From: CAZAPG01 sp964486935
GTDB taxonomy: Bacteria > Chloroflexota > Anaerolineae > 4572-78 > J111
Direction: 5' to 3'
DNA: 64,000 nt
Assembly: GCA_964486935.1 (NCBI GenBank)
Contig: CAZAPG010000008.1
Coordinates: 1-64,000 of the forward strand
Each line of letters begins with the position of its first letter. Position 1 is the stretch's first letter. This document shows positions 59,252 to 64,000 of this stretch, in pieces. The position numbers and the translations under genes are program-made. The notes below the pieces were generated by a model. That model did not search any database. It was not told the origin of the DNA and saw only the letters and a program-made list of their open reading frames with translations.

Positions 59252-60856
59252 ATGACCGATAGCTTACCTCCAACAATCCAGGCTCAACCTGCCCCCTCGC
59301 ATTTGGGGCGCATTGCCCGCGCGGCTTCGCTGGTGATGCTGCTGTTTGTGGCCAGCCGCGCTCTGGGGCTGCTGCGAGAAATTGTCATTGCCCGGCAATT
59401 TGGCACCAGCGCCCAAATGGACGCCTACCTGGCCGCCTTTCGCTTGCCCGATTTTCTGTTTTACGTGGTGGCCGGCGGCGCGCTCGGCTCGGCTTTTATC
59501 CCCACCTTTGCCGGCTACCTCGCCAAAAAAGATATGCCCGGCGCGTGGCGGCTGGCTTCGGCGGTGATTAATTGGGCGCTGTTGATTCTATCGCTGTTGG
59601 GGGGCGTTGCCGCCATTTTTGCGCCCTCGCTGGTGCAGCTATTCTATGCCGACTTTTCCCCCGCCCAGCAGGCCCTCACCACCGAATTGATGCGCTGGAT
59701 GCTCATCTCCACCGTTATCTTTGGCGTCAGCGGCGTGCTGATGGGTATTCTCAACGCGCAGCAGCATTTTTTATTGCCGGCGCTGGCCCCGGTTGTTTAT
59801 AACCTGTCCATTATTTTGGGAGCCTGGTTTTTGGGACCTGCCTGGGGCGTGCGGGGACTGACCGCCGGGGTGGTGCTGGGCGCTGCCGGCCACCTGCTGG
59901 TGCAGCTTCCCGGCCTGGCGCGGGGGCCGCAGCGGTTGCGCTACCAGCCGGTATTCATTGCCCGCGACCCCCATCTGCACGAAGTTGGCCGGCTGATGGC
60001 TCCGCGCGTGCTGGGGCTGGCGGCGGTGCAGTTGAATTTTCTGGTCAACACCATTTTGGCCTCCGGCCTGGCCGCCGGCAGCCTGACTGCCCTCAACTAC
60101 GGCTGGATTATTATGCTGCTGCCGCAGGGCATCGTTGCCCAATCGGTGGCCACGGCGCTCTTTCCCACACTGGCCGCGCTGGCCGCCGGCAACCAGCAGG
60201 CCGAGATGCGCCGGGTATTTGGCGCTACGCTGCGCAGCCTGCTCTTTTTAACTCTCCCCGCCGCCATTGGCCTGCTTATTTTGGCGACTCCCATTGTGCA
60301 ACTGCTGTTGCAGCGCGGCGCGTTTACCACCGAGTCGACCTCGGCTACCGCCTGGGCGCTGGCCTTTTTTAGTTTGGGGCTAGTGGGTCACGCCGTGGTT
60401 GAGATTGCCGCCCGCGCCTTTTACGCGCTCAAAAATACCAAAACGCCGGTGGGTATCGGCGTGGCGGCGATGGCGGTCAACATTGGCTTGAGCATTGTGC
60501 TGATGCGGCTGTTCGACCGGCTGGGTTGGGCGCCGCACGGCGGGCTGGCCCTGGCCAACTCCATCGCCGTGACGCTGGAGATGGCGGCGCTGCTGATGCT
60601 GCTGCGCCAACCGATGGGCGGTCTGGCCCAACCCGGCCTGGGGCAGTCGATTTTGAAAATGGGGCTGGCGGCAGCGGGGATGGCTGCTGCGCTTTTGCTG
60701 CTAAACTTGTGGCTACCGGCCCGGCCATTGTGGTTGCCGGGGGTGGCCGGCATCGCTATCGGCGGGGGCGTATATTTTGGCCTGGCCTATTTGCTGGGAG
60801 CGGACGAACTGAGGGAAGTTGAACGACGGGTAAGGCGTCGATTTGGGGTGAAGTAA
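59252..60856 (+). CDS. murJ: Lipid II flippase MurJ
   Basis: 534 aa with about 14 hydrophobic helices. RALGLLREIVIARQFGTSAQMDAYLAAFRLPDFLFYVVAGGALGSAFIPTF is the diagnostic N-terminal MviN/MurJ pattern, with the conserved arginines. It moves lipid II across the cytoplasmic membrane for peptidoglycan synthesis, the step before the PBP1C reaction. Has its own promoter; convergent with the Hanks kinase gene. Confidence 0.95.
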   Translation: MTDSLPPTIQAQPAPSHLGRIARAASLVMLLFVASRALGLLREIVIARQFGTSAQMDAYLAAFRLPDFLFYVVAGGALGSAFIPTFAGYLAKKDMPGAWRLASAVINWALLILSLLGGVAAIFAPSLVQLFYADFSPAQQALTTELMRWMLISTVIFGVSGVLMGILNAQQHFLLPALAPVVYNLSIILGAWFLGPAWGVRGLTAGVVLGAAGHLLVQLPGLARGPQRLRYQPVFIARDPHLHEVGRLMAPRVLGLAAVQLNFLVNTILASGLAAGSLTALNYGWIIMLLPQGIVAQSVATALFPTLAALAAGNQQAEMRRVFGATLRSLLFLTLPAAIGLLILATPIVQLLLQRGAFTTESTSATAWALAFFSLGLVGHAVVEIAARAFYALKNTKTPVGIGVAAMAVNIGLSIVLMRLFDRLGWAPHGGLALANSIAVTLEMAALLMLLRQPMGGLAQPGLGQSILKMGLAAAGMAAALLLLNLWLPARPLWLPGVAGIAIGGGVYFGLAYLLGADELREVERRVRRRFGVK

Positions 60857-60866
60857 AATCTCAATA

Positions 60867-60934
60867 GAGTTTATAGGGCCTGTAGAGTGTGTGAAGTTTC
60901 ACGAGTCGTTTAACGCATTAAACCCTATAAACTC
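60867..60934. repeat. Inverted repeat between murJ and the kinase gene
   Basis: GAGTTTATAGGG (60867-60878) and CCCTATAAACTC (60923-60934) are exact complements 44 bp apart. No T-run follows, so it is not a standard terminator, though it could stall convergent transcription. Confidence 0.4.
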
Positions 60935-60942
60935 GTTAAACT

Positions 60943-61869
60943 CTAATGCTGCATGGCCACTTTGTTGACCTTGACCGGCATTTGAGTCTTTTGAGCGGAA
61001 ATGGCGTTGAGGGCGGCGGCAAACTCAGTGGTGTCGTTAAAGCGGTCTTCTTTCTTTTTGGCCAGAGCTACTTCTACAACGGCGGTCACGCCGCCGGCTT
61101 CCTGCCACAGCCTGTCAAGGCCGGGGGGAGGGTCTTTGCAAATTGCCTTTTCCAGCAACATAAAGAGCTTTAACTCTTCTTTGATGTTGTGGCCCAGCGC
61201 CTGCGCCTGTTTGTCAATAAGCTGCATGTCAATATAGTGCCGCCCGGTGAGCATGTGGTACAGCAACTCGCCTATCTGGTACACGTCGCTGCGCGGGTCC
61301 AGTTTCTCGCCTCTGAACTGCTCCGGCGAGCTGTACAGCACCGTGCTGGGCTGAAACCCCACCTGGGTTAGCCCCATCCCGCCCGCCGCTTCGGGGACGT
61401 GGGCAATGCCAAAATCGGTAATTTTGGGGCGGCCATCGGCGGTGAGCAGAATGTTCTCGGCTTTAATATCGCGGTGAATGATGCCTTTGGCGTGCATTCG
61501 CGCCAGTCCCTCGCAGATGCCGCCGGTCAGTTTGATGGCCTGTTCCACGGGAAGTTTGCCTTGCCGCTTCAATAAATCGGTCAGGCTGCCGCCAGAGAGA
61601 TATTCCATAATCATGTAGATGCGCTGATTTTCAATTCGCAGGGCGTACATGGTTACCACATTGGGATGCTCCAACGCGGCGGCAATTCGCGCCTCTTGCA
61701 TAAAACGCTTGACGGCCTTTTCATCTTTGGCTTTGTCGAGCCGCAGTTGTTTAATGGCTACGCGCCGGTCGAGCATACGGTCGTACGCTTCGTACACGTC
61801 GGCAAAACCGCCCTGCCCCAACAACCCGACAATCTCATATTCAAACAATCGTTGGCCGGGGGATAGCAA
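60943..61869 (-). CDS. Hanks-type serine/threonine protein kinase
   Basis: 308 aa from a TTG preceded by an ideal AGGAGG. Gly loop GQGGFADV (18-25), VAIK Lys40, catalytic HRD (His132-Asp134) in IIHRDIKAENIL, DFG (Asp152). All catalytic residues are present. No TM or PASTA domain, so it is cytosolic and kinase-domain-only, unlike PknB. Lies 93 nt downstream of the CotH-family gene on the same strand. Confidence 0.92.
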   Translation of the reverse strand: MLSPGQRLFEYEIVGLLGQGGFADVYEAYDRMLDRRVAIKQLRLDKAKDEKAVKRFMQEARIAAALEHPNVVTMYALRIENQRIYMIMEYLSGGSLTDLLKRQGKLPVEQAIKLTGGICEGLARMHAKGIIHRDIKAENILLTADGRPKITDFGIAHVPEAAGGMGLTQVGFQPSTVLYSSPEQFRGEKLDPRSDVYQIGELLYHMLTGRHYIDMQLIDKQAQALGHNIKEELKLFMLLEKAICKDPPPGLDRLWQEAGGVTAVVEVALAKKKEDRFNDTTEFAAALNAISAQKTQMPVKVNKVAMQH

Positions 61870-61962
61870 TTTGAGCCTCCTGGTCTGGCGTCGTTAATCT
61901 TCCCTGCCATTCATTGTCCGGTTATTCCGGCCAAAAAACAATAGGGCAATAGTCAGGGGAAT

Positions 61963-63999
61963 TTACTCGTCGTAGTTGAAATCATCTGCGCCGGGCGAAC
62001 CGTGGAGATGGGTGCTGGCGCGCCAGTTTTTGGGGTCGTTGGGGACGCCGTTAGGGTTGACCAGCGCCAGCGAGTCGCCCCGGCCATCGGCGCTGAGAGG
62101 CCAGCCGTTGTCATCATCGTACTCAACCTCAGTTACCACCCGCCCCTGGGCGTCTTTGATGACAATTTTTTCACCCCTGTTCGAGAGCTGACCATCGTAC
62201 TGGCCGGCAATGGGTATGCCGGGGTAGCGCCGGGCAAAGGCCGGCGCGTCGCGCGCCAGCACGGCAAACTGGCCGGGGGAAAGGGGCGGCGTGTTGGCCG
62301 GAAAGGTGAAGCGGATGCCTTCAAAAGAGAGGCCGGCAAGTTCAACGGGGCGGCTGCCGATATTTTGCAGCTCGATAAATTCGGTATCGTCGCTGCCGCG
62401 CGGATTGTACATAATTTCGGTGATGCGCAGCGGCGAGTCCTGTTCAACAAAATAAAAGCGCGCTTCGGCCAGGGCGCTCCAGGTTAGGCCGTCGAGCAGG
62501 CGGGCCTTCAGGTGGGTTGTGCCTGGCAGCGGCAAGGGCCATTGGTACACCCTGGCATTGGGGTTAACCGCGCCGCCGGGCAGCCGGGGGTCGGAGCCAT
62601 CGGTGGTGTAGTAGATGAGGCCGTGGTCCTGGGGCCGGGTTGACATGGTCAGCGCGAATCCCGGCGCAATCAGGCCGCCGCGTTGGTTGAACGCGGGCGG
62701 GTCTATTGGCGGGTAGTAGCCGGCCTGGCGAGTCAGAGAAATTAGTTTATCGGCTGCGCCTTCCATTTCTGATAGGGCCTGGTTGACCGCTTTTTGCCAG
62801 TCGTCCGGGGTGAGCGGCGGGCGATGTTTGCTGTCGCCCCAGCGGGCCGACTCGCCGGTAATGGCTGTGTTGATTTGCTGATTAATTTGGACAAAGCGGG
62901 CCTGCGCGTTTTCATCGGTCAGCGCGCCATCGTGGTAAAGATGCCTGTACAGGCGGTCGGCAAATTCCATTTTGAAATCCGGGTTGTAGATGAGCGCCTT
63001 AAAAAACTGCTCAACCGTGTTGGGCCACAGATAGCCGGGCGGGTTGCTTTTGCCAAAGGTGATTTCCGGGGCGTTGCCCTTCCAGATAAGTTCGCCATCC
63101 CACCCAAAAAACTTGATTTTGCTGGCCTGCGGGTGATAACCGGCGTACCAGTTATTTTCGGCCCATTCGCCGGTGCCGGCATACCAGTTGAGAATCACGT
63201 AATCGGCAAAGGCCGTGGTATCAATTAAGGGCGCAATAGCGGCGTATTTTGCCTCTGGCCGGGTGGCGTGCATAAAATCCTCAAACATGGCCTGGGCTTG
63301 CTCCAGCGACACGTTGATGTTGCCGCCGTGGTTAAAGGCAAACCAGTCGTCGCGGTTAACGTTAAAGTACGACGCGCCATAAGCGTCGTCGGGCCGCTCA
63401 ATCAGGTTATACAGGCCCCAGTACAACCCGTTGATGTACAAATGCGCAAAGCGGCCATGCACCCCGTAGCCCGACATGTCAAGCTGCGAGGCGCGCAGCC
63501 ACTCATCGCGGGTGTAGGTGGCATCGCGCCGGCGCTCGGCTTGCAGCCCCAGCCAGCTATCCTGCACGCCGGCCCGCAGCACCAGGGTTTCAAACTGCTC
63601 AACCGGCGAGTTGGGAAAGAGCGGGTATTCCAGCCGGCCCTCGCCGTACTCGCGCCGAAAAAAGAAGCGGAACGAGTGTTTGTGCATGTACTCCTGACGC
63701 CCCAAATCGCCGTGTATTCGCACCCCGGCGTTAATTTGAAAACCACCCTCCGGGTTGTGCGGGTCAATGAACTCGATTGAGGCGGGGCGCTCCCAGACGC
63801 GCCCCTCTTCTCTGGGGTTGGCGTAAATATCATTAAAACTTTGCGCTTCCATAACCAGCGAGATGGAGGGGATGGCTTTGAGGCCGGTTAACAGCCTGGC
63901 GCGGTAGCGCGGGTCGTTAACAACGCGGGGGTCCATCTGGTAATCGGCCTGCACGGGCGCGCCGGCTTCAAAGCCTTTGATGGTTTCAAAATGCACCCC
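61963..63999 (-). CDS. CotH-family protein with chitobiase-like and lamin-tail domains (5' end missing)
   Basis: At least 677 aa; the reading frame is open at the window edge so the true start lies beyond it. A CotH kinase-like domain covers about residues 75-400 (phrases RIHGDLGRQEYMHKHSFRFFF and NLIERPDDAYGASYFNVNRDDWF). A chitobiase/beta-hexosaminidase C-terminal-like segment (IYYTTDGSDPR, about 470-500) and an LTD (lamin-tail) domain (about 525-665, LRITEIMYNP..DTEFIELQNIG) follow. CotH proteins are atypical kinases of secreted or spore-coat proteins; this one is probably extracellular. Confidence 0.85.
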   Translation of the reverse strand, partial: GVHFETIKGFEAGAPVQADYQMDPRVVNDPRYRARLLTGLKAIPSISLVMEAQSFNDIYANPREEGRVWERPASIEFIDPHNPEGGFQINAGVRIHGDLGRQEYMHKHSFRFFFRREYGEGRLEYPLFPNSPVEQFETLVLRAGVQDSWLGLQAERRRDATYTRDEWLRASQLDMSGYGVHGRFAHLYINGLYWGLYNLIERPDDAYGASYFNVNRDDWFAFNHGGNINVSLEQAQAMFEDFMHATRPEAKYAAIAPLIDTTAFADYVILNWYAGTGEWAENNWYAGYHPQASKIKFFGWDGELIWKGNAPEITFGKSNPPGYLWPNTVEQFFKALIYNPDFKMEFADRLYRHLYHDGALTDENAQARFVQINQQINTAITGESARWGDSKHRPPLTPDDWQKAVNQALSEMEGAADKLISLTRQAGYYPPIDPPAFNQRGGLIAPGFALTMSTRPQDHGLIYYTTDGSDPRLPGGAVNPNARVYQWPLPLPGTTHLKARLLDGLTWSALAEARFYFVEQDSPLRITEIMYNPRGSDDTEFIELQNIGSRPVELAGLSFEGIRFTFPANTPPLSPGQFAVLARDAPAFARRYPGIPIAGQYDGQLSNRGEKIVIKDAQGRVVTEVEYDDDNGWPLSADGRGDSLALVNPNGVPNDPKNWRASTHLHGSPGADDFNYDE

Positions 64000-64000
64000 C

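Overview
The window looks like chromosomal DNA of a Chloroflexota bacterium, probably Anaerolineae-like. This is an inference from gene content; no rRNA or marker placement is possible here. Pointers are many Thr/Pro-rich lipoproteins with LxAC lipoboxes, tandem-GAF histidine kinases, a Hanks-type kinase, CotH and 3D/DUF348 cell-wall proteins, a PBP1C/alpha-2-macroglobulin pair, no visible LPS genes, and abundant short interspersed repeats. Recognisable sigma-A-type promoters (TTGGCA or TTGCAG, 17-18 bp, TATACT/TATAAT, or extended TGCTATAAT) occur upstream of several genes. Most of the window is ordinary housekeeping and accessory DNA; no CRISPR array, transposase, prophage or rRNA was found.

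Layout. 0.1-3.9 kb: recN and a membrane-anchored TPR protein. 3.9-9.8 kb (minus): SH3-like/beta-propeller lipoprotein, then an operon of eda, nth, a lipoprotein and pgk. 9.9-11.8 kb: a half-size flavoprotein divergent from a TetR regulator with a palindromic operator candidate, and a zinc-ribbon protein. 11.7-16.2 kb (minus): a three-gene two-component module made from duplicated GAF-kinase units. 16.5-20.0 kb: a possibly leaderless acidic protein, a GcvT/DmdA-like protein, a beta-hydroxyacid dehydrogenase and a GIDE-like membrane protein. 20.1-31.1 kb: pbpC convergent with a LysM-nucleotidase and a lipoprotein alpha-2-macroglobulin. 31.4-35.8 kb (minus): small membrane protein, aldehyde dehydrogenase, rsmA and a YabE-like 3D-domain protein.

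35.9-36.5 kb carries the SRP RNA and two tRNA-Ser genes (minus), followed by pcrA/uvrD, a repeat-rich gap and a GT39-like membrane protein. 41.5-50.5 kb (plus) is the least ordinary region: Uma2 nuclease, SAM methyltransferase and a STAND ATPase, then a run of three SnoaL-like proteins, two multi-spanning membrane proteins, a cupin, an ABM monooxygenase-like protein, a GNAT and a membrane-tailed SRPBCC protein. This is a set of small-molecule-binding folds typical of polyketide tailoring, with no polyketide synthase in sight. 50.9-55.0 kb: miaB, then an ECF sigma/anti-sigma/bactofilin-like operon. 55.2-61.9 kb: a small protein, pentapeptide-repeat protein, class III cyclase, orphan ParA, murJ and a Hanks kinase. 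The window ends inside a CotH/lamin-tail protein.

The strongest structural signal not explained by genes is repetitive. Degenerate 7-bp-period repeats, similar in style to cyanobacterial STRRs, sit at many gene borders and also in frame inside pbpC (twice) and rsmA. A C/G-run hairpin sits in frame inside the macroglobulin gene. Two families of small elements with terminal inverted repeats (about 80-120 bp and about 200-225 bp) occur twice each.
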